Notes under the pieces: generated by a model
What the model saw: the letters and a program-made list of their open reading frames with translations, nothing else
What the model was told of the DNA's origin: nothing
Database searches by the model: none
Source of the DNA: Larix kaempferi
Lineage: Eukaryota > Streptophyta > Pinopsida > Pinales > Pinaceae
DNA length: 64,000 nucleotides
Direction: 5' to 3'
NCBI GenBank assembly: GCA_027924585.1
Contig: BSBM01000964.1
Span: 4,761,001-4,825,000 of the forward strand
Position numbers and translations under genes: made by a program
Shown here: piece after piece, positions 10,691-22,138 of the stretch
Position numbering within the stretch: the stretch's first letter is position 1
Layout: each line of letters opens with the position of its first letter

Positions 10691-12670
10691 TTAGAAAAAT
10701 TTTAAATTTTTACAAATTTGGGTACATGACAAAGAAGTATCACCCATACATCCATGAATGTGAGAATAATAAAGATATATCAAAGTATGTGTCTGCCAAC
10801 AAAAATGTTCTCCAATCATAAATTTATTCACCCAAGTGTTGGATGAAGTTCCTCCAACATCAAATGAACCAAGTGTTGATAAAGAAAAACCATGAGTCTT
10901 CAAGTGACTCAAATGCATATCATAGGTGAATCCATGTAGATTTGCATCATCATAAAGTAACAAAGGATGCTGCTGCAAATGTGAATAAGAATGTGATCCA
11001 ACCATGTCATCATAAAAAGTAAATCTAGGAGTTCCATACTCCTCATGTGGCACCATAAAAAATAACCCTTTCACCCATACTTCATTGAGACTAATGCTGC
11101 AAAGCATGCAATTGTAGGATGAAGGAGAATGAACTAACTCACCCAAATGATCAAAAAATGCAGAAGTTTCATCATGGGAAGGATCCATATGGGTAGTATC
11201 ATGCATCTCCTTCAAAAGTGTGAAACCTTTGTCATATATTGGTTCCAATGTAGAGGAATCATGTTCTCCTTTAAAAATTGCATAACCTTCATCAAGAGAC
11301 AATTCAAGTTCCTCTTCCACCACATAAAGTGTTTGGATCTCTTCAAGTTCATCTTCGAACACATCAAGAACATTCAAATTTTCACATTTCTCATGATCCA
11401 CCATGTCATGAGAATCCTCCAAACAATCTACCATTTGACAATCTCAAACATAGGAGGAAAAAAAAGTATCTTGCAACTTTTCAAGAAGTTGCTCATTTTT
11501 AATTGTGAGCTTATGATTATCCTCATTATTCTTCAAGTATGAATCATGTAACAATTCATTAAGCTCAAACAAATGGTTTCTATCAAAAAGCAAAGACATG
11601 AAATTACCTTTGATGTGGTACATTGCTATTTGAATCTTTTCCATGTCTTCAAGGAAGGATGTTTCCTCCAATGAAGTAGCTCTCCAACAAGAATTTGACA
11701 CCAATGATTGAGTGTCATGGAGAATGCTGAGGGACTCTTGGATGTTCTTTTCATTCATCTTTAAGGACCCTTTAGAAATGAGGCTCTTGCAAATGAACCT
11801 CCTCATCTTATTCATTTTTTCTTGGACCAACTTCATGAAGCTCAAGTGGTGATGGGGAAGTTGATCTTGGTTCTTCTTCAACTTCTACAAGGTCTTCATT
11901 ATCATGCTTAATGGAACTTGGGCTTGCAACAACACTTTCAAAAGTGATCTCTATGTCACCAACATAGAGGTGTTAGCACCCATCAGTAGGTACTCCTTCA
12001 TAGTTTAAGCATCCATCAGTAGATGCTCTTTGGTTCATGTCTAATCTAGAAGGTGTCTCGAAATGATCTTCCATACTTTTAATAGAATCTTCTTCATGCT
12101 CTTGTGATGTCTCTTCCTTTTTCTCCTTCAAGAAAGATGATGCATTTTTCCCCTTGTTTTCCTTAGGATCAATATCTTTGGAATATTTTTTTGAAGAATT
12201 CCCAAAATCTCTCCTCAAGTAGGACATCATTTCACTCACACATGTATGATACTCACTCCAAGTTTCTTTACAATAAGGGCATAAAACTTTCTTTACTCAT
12301 CTTCATGTTTTGGCCTATTTTCAAAAAACGCATGAGCATAGTCTTCAAAAGACATGGCTTTTTGTGTATCTTCCTTCGAAGCAAGATATGCTTGATATTT
12401 TTTATATTGTTGGGGCAAGGTTTTATATGTTGCTCTGCATCTTTGTAACTCATCCATATAATTATCCTTTGGTGGTGTGACATACTCATATTTATCATAC
12501 ATAGGGTCATAATCATAATCATAATATTCAGTCCTCTTGAAATTGTAAGAAGTGTTTCATGATGGCACCTTTTCCTCAAACCATTCACATTCTACTTCAT
12601 ATTGCTAATAAGCATATGCATATTCCTCATAAGAATTGTACTCATAGGATTCCTCATAATAGTAAGACAT
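10691..12670 (-). pseudogene. Unknown element-encoded protein, about 660 codons, decayed
   Basis: I do not recognise this protein. One frame runs from an ATG at 12670, 54 bases inside the primer site, to a stop at 10691. It is broken by at least two early stops, and a frame change covers about 11973-12290. The N-terminus is Tyr/Glu/Asp-rich (MSYYYEESYEYNSYEEY). A helical, charged stretch follows (DELQRC, YKKYQAYLASKED), then in the shifted frame a CPYCKETWSEYHTC motif (CX2CX7HX2C), a possible zinc-binding site. Next comes a Lys/Glu-rich segment, then Leu-rich coiled-coil-like sequence (11444-11881) and a C-terminal Asp/Glu/His-rich part (10691-11434). Position suggests a Gag-like or novel element protein. 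No protease, RT or integrase motif was found. Confidence 0.5.
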
Positions 12671-12723
12671 GGATGAAACTTATTCTTCAATGTATGATAT
12701 TAATTCACAGGTGAAAGGACCAT

Positions 12724-12735
12724 GCTATGATACCA
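12724..12735 (-). other. Primer binding site of element A
   Basis: On the minus strand it reads TGGTATCATAGC, one base from TGGTATCAGAGC (complement of initiator tRNA-Met), one base inside the LTR end. Confidence 0.75.
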
Positions 12736-12736
12736 C

Positions 12737-13879
12737 TGTAATGTCCCTTGTTAGGAATTTTTTATTAAAATGGAAAATTTTCACTTTTTTCCCTAGTTAG
12801 ACCTTTGACTAGTTTTGAGCTCTAGGTCCCCAAATTGATCCAATTGCTCCCAAATATTCTGAGAAGGTATATGGATGATGTTAGAACATAAATATGTGTT
12901 TCAGGGATTCTTTTGGACCTTTAAAATACTTCTGCAAATCCTCTTTCAATTATGGCCAATGTAGGGAACTTTACTAGTAATTTCCCTTTGACTAGTATTG
13001 GTCTCTAGGTCTCAAATTGACTCAAAATGCCTTCCAATATTCAAGGAAGGTATATGAATGATATTAGGACTTGAATATGATTTTCAGGGATGAGATATGG
13101 CCACCAAAATACCTCTGAAAACTCTCTTAAGATTTTGGACCAAGATGTAATTTTACTAGTAATTTGGGGTTCAAATCCCCCTAGGGTAAGTACTGAAAAT
13201 GGCTTCCCAAATGCCTCCAAACCCACTCAAATTTCTTAAAAGAGGTAAGGGATGTCAAAAGGACTTTATTAATTTCCCAAATGCACCATTAATTAGTTAT
13301 TAAGTCTGTTCAAAACCTCTCCCAAACAACAACAAAAATCACTAGTTTGACCCTTGGGGAAATGGCACCAAATCTTCTCCAAATGTAAATAAACTGAGTA
13401 AAATGACTTCAAATGCTTGAGAATTGAACATGAAAATTGTATAATAAATCAATAAAATTCCATTCATCAACAAACCATCAGTATTTTACTTATCCATTCG
13501 AATCCATCAACATTACATTGGTTCACAACAAGGTAGTGGGGAAATGACACTGTTCTTTCATTAAAAATGAGATTTATACATTTCTACTCGGAATTTCGAC
13601 ATGAAAATTTCTGGATATGAAGAAAAGAGTATTTATTTCATATTAAAAAATAAATGGGGCATTAGAATCTCCCCCAAAGAGTACAATAGCTCACCAAAAA
13701 TGCCCTTCCTGAAGGATCAAGCATATGCCACCAAAACTGAAAATGGTTAAAGGAGTGAGCTGCAATAGAACAAACCATGAGCTGCCCTATAGCTTACACT
13801 TGGAAATAAAGACTCCATTAAAGATCCGAATGAAATGTCTAAATGGAATTTCCAATCACCAACTTGAATGGGAATCTTT
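12737..13879 (-). repeat. Element A 5' LTR, first piece
   Basis: Begins TGTAATGTCCC beside the primer site. It contains two diverged copies of a block with TTGACTAGT...GTCTCTAGG near 12795-13010. It is interrupted at 13879 by element B and resumes at 30183. The two pieces total about 2.0 kb. Confidence 0.8.
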
Positions 13880-14459
13880 TGTTGATGTATATGTAACTTC
13901 GGAATGTATTTCATCTATATATTATTGTACTCCTATAGAGATGTATTATTCCTCTATATGGAAGTGTCATCATTTGTATTGATAAGTGTCACAAGTGGTG
14001 TAACTCACTGATGGGTTATTAGACCACCTAGTAGAGGGGTCGGCCCAGATTAATTTAACCTGGGGTTATTAGTATGAGTTAGACAATTCGGCCCCATAGG
14101 TTTATTAGGCTGCTCGGAACAAGTATAAATAGAGAGTAGGATCTCTCTATTTGATCTCTCATTATTCACTTGTACATCACTCAGAAAGTGGCGCACTAGT
14201 TGAGGAGGAGGAAGAGCTGCTAGTAGAAGACTATCTCTTGTACTTTGGTTGTACCTTGGTTGTATTATTACTCTTTCTATCTCTGAGGAAGTTGTGGGGT
14301 TTTTCACCTTTATGGTTTCCCTAGTGAAACTCTGTGTGTCCATTGTCTCATGTGATTGCTTGGTGTGATTGATATGCATTGTTATACTTGATATGCTGTA
14401 CATGTTATTCTCTCAGTAAAGATCCTAGAGTATATTGAATTAATGCTAAAAAATTAACA
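13880..14459 (+). repeat. 5' LTR of element B, 580 bp
   Basis: Starts TGTTGATGTATATGTAAC and ends AAATTAACA next to the primer site. Contains a TATA box at 14124, GA-rich boxes and a CTCTGAGGAAGTTGTGGGG block conserved in all family LTRs. Confidence 0.93.
14124..14131 (+). promoter_or_regulatory. TATA box of copia LTR
   Basis: TATAAATA followed by AGAGAG(T/C) and a GATCTCTCT half-palindrome. The same box occurs at 29841 (B 3' LTR), 15966 (minus, C), 52448 and 60114 (F). A weaker AATAAATA stands at 45535 in E1. It is the likely Pol II start region for element RNA. Confidence 0.7.
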
Positions 14460-14471
14460 TGGTATCAGAGC
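14460..14471 (+). other. Primer binding site of element B
   Basis: TGGTATCAGAGC immediately follows the LTR; complementary to the 3' end of initiator tRNA-Met as in many plant copia elements. Confidence 0.9.
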
Positions 14472-15031
14472 TTCCCTGAGAAGAAGACATTGTGCAGTGG
14501 TAGAAACTAGAGTTTCTTGTTTATTGGGTTTCTCTCCATAGATTTTGGAAAAGTAGTAAGGTAGATTGACTCTACTCATCAAGGAGAATCTATCTATCCA
14601 ATCAGAATTCAATTCTGAGCACTTTCAGTTTTGGCCCTAAAAATTAGGGTTTCCTAAAAAAAGGGATTTCTGAAATCTGAAGACATAGCTGGAAGCTCCT
14701 TGGAAAAATCAAAGTTTAGAGATTTGGATCGAGATTTTGGGTTGGGTGAAGCTCCGAGAAACTCAAACCCTAATTCAGGGTCCTCCCTAGTGAATCCGGG
14801 AAGACTAAAAGGCATTAATGAATAGTGAAACTTTGTAGATCTCAAATTTTGAATATACTAGGATGATCATCTCATCAAGGCTCATCTTTCTATCTTTAAG
14901 AATTTTGAAATTCACATTTTGAATTTTTAGGGTTTCTTTGACAAAACCTAATCTGGGACCATATCCAATTTTCAGCAAATCAAGTGGTAAGACCTATATC
15001 TTTTCTATTTCCATTTGAAGTACTCTTTAAG
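14472..15031 (+). other. 5' leader of element B
   Basis: Untranslated leader, homologous to the leaders of C (21557-22118), E1, E2 and F. It contains repeated short AAACCCTAA/TTAGGGTTT stretches on both strands. No gene. Confidence 0.7.
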
Positions 15032-15099
15032 ATGTCTCACCACACCAAGCTTGGGGATAAGCTTAAAGGGGCTGATAAATTCTGAGCATGGAAGTATAG
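14987..15099 (+). other. Putative 113-bp GT-AG intron across the gag start (B)
   Basis: The donor reads CAAGTG|GTAAGA and the acceptor AAGTATAG|GATTGGG. Exactly this interval is missing from elements E1, E2 and F, where CAAGTG is joined directly to GATTGGG. It removes the gag ATG at 15032. C retains the unspliced form as B does. Confidence 0.6.
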
Positions 15100-15623
15100 G
15101 ATTGGGTTAATCCTGGAAGAAAATGAGTTGGACCCTTACATAAGCTCCGAGGTCCCTGTTCCAGAGGGAGAAGAGGCTGAAGCCCTTCACAAGAAGAACT
15201 TGGTCAAGGCAAAGAGGATCATTGCTAATTCTATCAAGGACCATCTCATCCCACATGTGTCATCTCTGAATACATACAAAGAGATGTTTGATTCCCTGAC
15301 TAATCTATTTGAAGGGAAGAACATAAATTGGAAGATGACCCTGCAGAACCAATTGAAAGGGGTAAATCTTTAGAATGGAGAGACCATTCAATCTTATTTT
15401 TCTACGGTCTCTCAGATCAAGGAACAACTTGAAGTTGTGGATGAAATTGTGGACAATGGTGAAGTTGTCATGACCACATTGAATGGCCTACCTAGGTCAT
15501 GGGATTCCTTTATCTCCTTCAGTAGGCTGTGGGAAGAATGCTCTCAAGAAGAAGCTAGGCTTGTGGCCCGAGAAGAAAATATGGGGAATGAATATCAAGC
15601 TCTCACGGAACACCCCAAGAAAG
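15032..15623 (+). pseudogene. Copia gag, N-terminal part, with stops (element B)
   Basis: Starts MSHHTKLGDKLKG and keeps one frame with the C copy. It contains the WKYRIGLILEENELD and NWKMTLQNQLKGV blocks typical of copia UBN2-type Gag. In-frame stops lie at 15083 (TGA, codon 18) and 15371 (TAG), so no full Gag can be made. The frame is interrupted at 15623 by the insertion of element C after a Lys-rich stretch and resumes at 27155. Gag would coat element RNA in the cytoplasmic particle. Confidence 0.85.
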
Positions 15624-16228
15624 TGTTAAATTTTGAGCATTAATTCACAATACTCTAAGATCTTCACTGAGAGAATAACATATACAGTATATCAATGCAT
15701 AACAATCACAATAAGCATGAAAAGCATCACAAGAATCAAAAGCATGAGAGACAAGAGACACAGTGTTTCTATGGGGAAAACCCAAAGGTGAAAAACCCCA
15801 CAACTTCCTCAGAGATAGAGAGAGAAATGGCTCAACCAAAGTACAACCAAAATACACTTGAGATAGTCTCCTAGAGCAGATGATCCTCCTCCTCACTAGT
15901 GCGCCACTTTCTGAGTGAGAGAAGTGTGTCTTTTCGAATGATCCAAATAGAGATCTCCCAATCTCTATTTATACTTAACCTGTTTTCCCAGTGACCTTAT
16001 GGGGCCGACTTGTCTAACTAGATACATCCATAATATAATATATATTTTAGGGCCGACCCCACACATGGTGGTCTAATAACCCATCGACAAGTACACACAC
16101 TTGCGACACTTGTCAATCCACATGACGACACTTCCTTATAGAGGAATAACACATCTCTTATAAGGGTACAATAAATATATATGAAATACATAGATGAAAT
16201 ACATTCCGAAGTTACATATACATCAACA
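15624..16228 (-). repeat. 3' LTR of element C, 605 bp
   Basis: On the plus strand it runs TGTTAAATTTTGAGC to ATACATCAACA. The minus-strand TATA box is at 15966-15973, with an AGAT-rich near-palindrome (AGATCTCCCAATCTCT) beside it. Confidence 0.92.
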
Positions 16229-16239
16229 CTCCCTCTTAA
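16229..16239 (-). other. Polypurine tract of element C
   Basis: Minus strand TTAAGAGGGAG just before the TGTTGATG LTR start; same tract in B (29586-29596) and a close variant in F. Confidence 0.8.
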
Positions 16240-16439
16240 CTAGGAAGGTATTTCTCGACACAGTTCTGTTAGACAAGTCTTCTTCTCGGGATCATTGTCA
16301 TCATCATCGTCACTGCTACTGCTATCTCAACCAATATCTGACTCTACTCGTCATAGGAAGTTCTACAGAGCTAGTCCTTTTTCATAATGGATGTACGCCC
16401 ACCACCTGCAGGTATTCATCATATGTGCGAATGGTTTGA

Positions 16440-17000
16440 TAGAGGTGGCCTCTCAGGACTAATTTTATGTGTGGATGCAATACCGGAAAGAGTATCCCAG
16501 GAACATTTATGTGCCTAAGCATGACCGACAAGATATCCCAGGACTGATTACATGCATCTCCTCCACAACACCTTTAAAGAGCGTCCCAGGAACATTTATG
16601 TGCCGCAGCACAACCGAAAAGATCTCTAAAGAGCATCCCAGGACTTATTACGAGCATACAGCTCAACCTCTCGGATCTCCAGGACTGATTACATGTGGAT
16701 AGAAAAAACCTTTAAAGAGCATCCCAGGAACATTTATGTGCCGCAGCACGACCAGCAAGATCTCTAAAGAGCATCCCAGGACTAATTACGAGCACACAGC
16801 TCAACCTCTCGGATCTCCAGGACTGATTACATGTCTCCATAGTAATACCTCATCCCAGGACTGATTACAAGCACATAGCTCAAACTATCGTATATCTGAG
16901 GACTGATTACATACTACATAGCAATACCAGAAAGAGTACCCCAAGAACATTTATGTGCCGCAGCATGACCGGCAAGATCTCCCAGGACTGATTACATGCT
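16440..17000 (-). repeat. CCAGGACTGATTACATG array of element C
   Basis: Repeated blocks of CCCAGGA(C/A)(T/C)(G/A)ATTA plus AGAGCATCCCAGGA and CTCAACCTCTCGGATCTCC. On the minus strand these are the GGAGATCCGAGAGGTTGAG, TAATCAGTCCTGGG and GATGCTCTTT units also found in B, E, F. Unit spacing varies, roughly 60-90 bp. No coding potential. Confidence 0.8.
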
Positions 17001-17029
17001 ATTTGCACAACCTACCACATATCATCTCT

Positions 17030-17620
17030 GACCTCCAAGTATGAACCTGATACTCATGATCCAATGGATCATCATCGCATGAGGCATCATCCTGATGCCC
17101 ATGATCATACTGATCATCATCACTTGTACCATCCTGGTACATATCATCTAGAGCAACATCCTGAAGCTCATCATCATGATCAAACAGATCATACAATGCA
17201 TCCACCTGATGCACACCAAGTATCTACCTGATACATATCATCATACATGGTCCACCTGATCATACAGTGTATCCACCTGATACAAATACAAATACATGAT
17301 ACATATCAACATACATGATCTACCTGATCATACAATGTATCCACCTGATACAGATACATGGTCCAAGCATCCAACATGATGCATATACAAATACATACAA
17401 ATGATCCAACCGATCATATCCAACATCCAACATGATGCGTACATACATATAAATGATCCAATTGATCATATCCAGCATCAACATGATGTGTACATAGATA
17501 CAAATATAAATGATCCAAATATAAATGATCCAACTGATCATATCTAGCATCCAACATCATGCATATACAGAGCGGTAACTGGAGCATCGTCCTGATACTC
17601 ATCATCCAGTGCTTACATCC
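17030..17620 (-). repeat. Hairpin array in 3' untranslated region (element C)
   Basis: Many short inverted repeats with a five-base loop, such as GTATC-CACCT-GATAC, TGCATC-CACCT-GATGCA and GATC-CAACT-GATC read on the plus strand. On the element's own strand the loop is mostly AGGNN or AGTTG. The same array is in B, E1, E2 and F. Open frames through it are Asp/His-rich only because of its composition. Confidence 0.8.
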
Positions 17621-17676
17621 ATAGCCACATGAAGGACCTTCCAACATGCTTAGAATGGCTTCAGCAAATGTGTCCA

Positions 17677-18985
17677 TCACTTCTTCCTCGAAGTGTCCTC
17701 GATCTGAAGAACACCCAGCCTCTCCCTGAAGTACTCGAACTTCACCTTGGCTAGTGGCTTCGTCAGCACATCTGCAATATGCTCGTCCGTTGCAACATAC
17801 AGGAGCTTCATAGCTCCTCTCCGCACCATATCCCTGATATAGTGATATTTGATCTCTATGTGTTTCGAACTGTCATGAAACACTGGGTTCTCGGATAGCT
17901 TCACACAACTCTGGTTATCACCAAAAGATACCAGTAGCATCCAACGAGAGATCAAATAACTCAGACAGTAGCTTTCGTAGCCATACTTCCTCATAACTAG
18001 CTGAATAGGCTGCAACATACTCTGCCTCAGCTGTACTCAGTGCTACACAGGACTGCTTCCTGCTAAACCAAGAGATCACACCTGATCCGATAGTGAAGTA
18101 ACACCCAAATGTGCTCTTCCTATCTGCAGCACTACCAGCCCAATCTAAATCAACATAACCCTGCAGGTTAAACTTTTGATTCGCTTCATACTTGAGCCCA
18201 TAATCCACTGTACCCTTCAGGTACCTCAGAACATGCTTTACAGCAACCTGGTGAACACTCCTCGGATCTGTTAGGAACTGACTCAATGTGTTCACAACAA
18301 AGCAAATATCTGGTCTCGTGTTCGTCAGGTACATCAAGGACCCAATCATCTGATGACACATAGAAATATCAACTAGCTCAGAAGAAGCATCACATAGAAG
18401 CTTCAGGTTCGATGCCATAGGTGTGACCATGGCTTTGAAATCCATCATCCCGAACCTCTTCAGGATATCTACTGTATGCTTCCCTTGTCCAAGGAAGATC
18501 CCATCTGAACTCTGCCACACCTCCATACCTAGGAAATAATGCATCATTCCCAAATCTTTCAAATCGAACTTGACAGCAAGCTTCCTCTTTGTATCTGCAA
18601 TCAATCTTGTCATCTCCTGTTACAAATAAGTCATCCACATACAGGAGTAGAATCACAGGATTCCCTTCCTCAACCTTGTAGTAAAGGTTGGAATCCGCTT
18701 TACTCTTGGTAAAGCCCAAACTGGATAGAAAGCTGTCTATCCTACCAAGTTCTGCACACATATATGACTACACCATTCAAGACAACTGTCTTGAAATCCA
18801 TCTGGTGTATCTTCTATTTCATCACTTTTATATTTCTCTATGCTGCCATCTACAGCATGCTTGATCTGATAGTTCCATTTGGAAGTCACAACAGACTTCC
18901 CTTCAGCTCTTGGGACCACATCCCAAACATCATTCTTCATGATCGATGGATCATGGCATTCTTCCCGTATCCTGGGAACTTCAAT
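17677..18985 (-). pseudogene. Copia RT-RNase H, frameshifted and deleted (element C)
   Basis: Reading leftwards: MKNDVWDVVPRAEGKSVV and TSKWNYQIKHA (RT start), then two or three internal deletions removing most of the RT fingers (about 18762-18850). A shifted frame follows with LLLYVDDLFVTG, the catalytic YVDD. The connection domain is near HYFLGMEVWQ, and RNase H has DLDWAG and STAEAEYVA. A further frameshift near 17930 precedes the tail [10 protein letters not shown]...VLTKPLA. At least three frames are used, so no active enzyme is possible. Deletion ends at AGTC/AGTC suggest short-repeat-mediated loss. Family copies E1, E2 and F retain the missing part. Confidence 0.85.
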
Positions 18986-19060
18986 ATCTTAGATAGATAA
19001 TTTTGTTATTTGAACAAATGTTGTAATCCTTCTTTTGTAGGTGAAGGTATATGGTCTTTC

Positions 19061-19482
19061 CTACAAAACAAGTTAAATTTCATGATTAGAAACATCTCAT
19101 AATTTTCAGAACAAATTCTTTCACATAAAGAAATATGTCATACAGTCATGCAATTGTTTAAGCCAATGCTTCAATACAACATTTATCCATGTTCCATAAC
19201 TTTCTAGATGCCTTCCAGTCTCTACCAGAACATTGTTAAGAGTTTGCACTACTCTCAACATGTCAGCAAAGAGGTTTCATTTTAGATAAGTAGCCATGGA
19301 ATGTTGTACAGTGCCATAGGCCACTTACCCAACACATGCATATTAGTAGTATAATGTTCATTAATGCAATCATTCTAATATGCACAATACATATCCTAAG
19401 TCTAGGAACATGAGCATATACATCATTGAAATTTTTTATTTAAACAAACAAATATGCAAGAAATGATAATTAAAATACTTAT
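19061..19482 (-). other. Intron-like spacer, 422 bp (element C)
   Basis: Minus strand runs from ATAAGTATTTTAATT to a pyrimidine-rich acceptor CTTGTTTTGTAG|GAAAGA. The same spacer occurs at 48025-48446 (422 bp), 55047-55466 (420 bp) and 60834-61255 (422 bp). It separates an integrase remnant from RT. The first two bases are AT rather than GT in all four copies. Confidence 0.6.
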
Positions 19483-20221
19483 CTTGTTTGTTTGTTGGGT
19501 GGACTCCCTCTGAGTCTTTGCTTCCTTGCAGGAGCTGCTGGAGTCCTAATCTGAAGTAGCTTCTTCTACACCTTTCTGTTGTGGAATGTATAGAGATGGT
19601 CAACTCCCTCTGAATATCTACATCCTTGCAGAAGCCACTAGAGTGTACTCCCTATTGATCTTTGCTTCCTAGATTACTTGTTCTTGAACTTATATTCATT
19701 CTCGATCCCTATGCATGCTTGTTAGTATCATCATTGTGTTATCCTCGAGGTCTCATACATAATCAAACATTCATTAGTATAATCTTAATATTATCAAAAC
19801 ACAATAATCTCAAGCATGTATAGTCATGAACATTTCAAACAGAAATAATAAGCATTAGTATTCAAGGTTTATATAGGACTCTTATGGTTAGTCATAACAT
19901 GTCTAAACCTGTGATTACTCAAACCTATGACTCTTCTAGTTAGTCATAACATTAAATAAGGTAAGGCACGTAATATGCATATACCCATGATTATTCGAAC
20001 CTATGTCTTCATGAATAAACATCATCAATCATGTCATGCATACTTATATAAAATATCCTATGATATAAGAAACACATACCTGGTCACCATATTTGCTAGT
20101 TATGTCTAGCAATGTGTTCTTGTTTTCTTCAATGACTTGCATAATTCATTAGTTAACTTTTGCAAAAAAACAAATTATACATACCTCTATGTGATCCATG
20201 AATATGGATGAATCTTTGTCT
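19483..20221 (-). other. Integrase-region remnants and spacers (element C)
   Basis: Where about 400 integrase codons should lie, only fragments remain. Near 19490-19600 is a degraded version of the integrase QRDSTT...QNGVVERK region (better seen in F). A short block near 20060-20130 (minus: ACATTGCTAGACATAACTAG) ends CCAG|GTATGTG, and 20170-20221 ends ATAGAG|GTATGT. Blocks are separated by AT-rich sequence starting GTATGT, resembling exons and introns. No catalytic Asp motif is seen. Confidence 0.55.
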
Positions 20222-21556
20222 TTATGTCACCATGGCATGTTCAGGTTGTCCTTTCAATTTATACAAACCTCCCTCTTGCTCTCCAATCACCACTGCATCA
20301 TCTATGGTCTTTCCCTTTGGCCACATTAGGACTTGGCCATCCACAAATGCAACCCTCATACCTTTTGCATCCAATGCAGAGATGGAGAGTAAGTTCTTCT
20401 TGATCCTAGGTACATGAAGGACTTCTTTCATCTTCAAAGATTTTCCAGAATCTAGGTTGTAGGAGGCTTCACCACTTCCTTTGATGGGATATTGATAATC
20501 ATCCCCAAGTTTCACTTTATGGGGTGATTCATGTTCAGACAGATTTACAAAGGATTCTTTAAACCCAGTCATGTGTTTGGAAGCCCCACTGTCAATTAAC
20601 CAATCATTACAACCATGGGAGATAGTACCTGTGAGAGCATAGATTAGAACATATTGTTCTTCACTTGAGTCATCATTACTATCATCACTTTCTGTCCTAG
20701 CCTTCTTCTTTGGAGGTTCATCATCTTTGGAAGCATGAGCATGGTACCTTCTTTTGTTACCCTTCTTCTTCTTGCTGGATTTGTTGTTGTTGTGGTTGTC
20801 CCTTTTGTTCTTGGGACATTCTGAAGCAAAGTGACCCTTCTCATTACAAGTGAAACACCTTAGATCTTTCTTGTCTTTGTGAAAATGAAGAGAAGATTTC
20901 TTCTTGTGATGGGATGGCTCCCTCTTGAACTTGCCCTTGTTAGTGTGAGCTGTGAGAGCTTGATCTTCATTTCCCATCTTCTCTTCTCTTGCCACAAGCC
21001 TTGCTTCTTCTTGAGAACATTCCTCCCATAATCTGCTGAAGGAGATTAACTTCTTTCTAGCACAGATCCTCTGGATAAAAGAGTCCCATGACCTAGGTAG
21101 GCCATTCAAAGTAGTCATAACAATTTCACCATTCTCCACCATTTCATCTACAGCTTCAAGTTATTCCTTGATCTAAGAGACCTTGGAGAAATAGGATTGA
21201 ATGGTTTCTCCATTCGACATCTTAACCCCTTTCAATTGATTCCGCAGGGTCATCTTCCAATTTATGTTCTTTCCTTCAAATAGCTTGGTCAAAGAGTCAA
21301 ACATAGCCCTGGCTTTCTTTAGAGAAGACACATGGGGTATGAGATGGTCTTTGATAGAATCAACAATGATTCTCTTTGCCTTGACCAAGTTCTTCTTATG
21401 CAATACCTTAGCCTCTTCATCCTCTAGGATAGGGATGTCTTCTTTTATATATGATTCCAACTCATTCTCTTCCAGGATTAACCCAATCCTATACTTCCAA
21501 GCTCGAAAGTTATTAGACCCTTCAAGATTATCCTCAAGCTTGGAGTGGTGAGACAT
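20222..21556 (-). pseudogene. Copia gag-protease (element C), two stops
   Basis: ATG at 21556 (MSHHSKLEDNLEGSNNF). Gag blocks WKYRIGLILEENELE and MTLRNQLKGV are followed by two stops near 21145-21175 in an otherwise continuous frame, then NGLPRSWDSFI, a Lys-rich region and the zinc knuckle CFTCNEKGHFASEC (CX2CX4HX4C). The protease active site reads WLIDSGASKHMTG. The frame ends at PEHAMVT, just before the pre-integrase block would begin, and GTATGT-type spacer sequence follows. Compared with B it is better preserved. Stops make it inactive unless read through. Confidence 0.88.
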
Positions 21557-22118
21557 ATTAAAGAGTACTTTAAATGGAAATAGAAAAGATTTAGGTCTTA
21601 CCACTTGAAATGCTGAAAACTGGATCTGGTCTCGGATTAGGGTTTGTCGAAAAAACCCTAAAAATTCAAAATGTGAATTTCAACTTTCTGAAAGGATAGA
21701 AAGATGTGCCTTGATGAGAAGATCAGCCTGGTGTATTCAGAATTTGAGATCAGCAAAGCTTTACCCTTCAGATTTGCCTTTTTGTCCTCCCGGGTTCATT
21801 AGAGAGAGCCCTGAATTAGGGTTTGAGTTTCCTGGAGATCTACCCAGCCAAAAATCTCGATCCAAAGCTCTAAACTTTGATTTTTGCAAGGAGCTTCCAA
21901 CTATGTCTTCAGAATTTAGAAATTCCTATTTTTGTGGAAACCCTAATGTTTAGGGCCAAAGCTGAAAATGCTCAGAATTGAGTTTTGATTGGATAGATAG
22001 ATTCTCCTTGATGAGTAGAGTCAATCTACTATATTGCTTTTCCAAAAACTGTGGAGAGAAACCCAATAAACAAGAAACTCAAGTTTTCGTCACTACAAAA
22101 TGTCTTCTTCTTAGGTTA
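21557..22118 (-). other. 5' leader of element C
   Basis: Homologous to the B leader, including a TTTTGAATTTCAAATT-like palindromic stretch and AAACCCTAA blocks. The putative donor GTGGTAAGACC lies at about 21595-21606. No gene. Confidence 0.7.
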
Positions 22119-22130
22119 GCTCTGATACCA
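22119..22130 (-). other. Primer binding site of element C
   Basis: Minus strand TGGTATCAGAGC adjoining the LTR end TTAACA; plus strand GCTCTGATACCA. Element D sits eight bases further right. Confidence 0.9.
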
Positions 22131-22138
22131 TGTTAAAT
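22131..22138 (-). repeat. Element C 5' LTR, first eight bases before D
   Basis: TGTTAAAT. The LTR resumes at 26558 after D; TAAAT is the duplicated target (22134-22138 and 26553-26557). Confidence 0.9.

Noticed and set aside
18737-18940. C element RT start as an intact exon
   Set aside because: Half of it is out-of-register sequence created by deletions; the other copies show the original arrangement.
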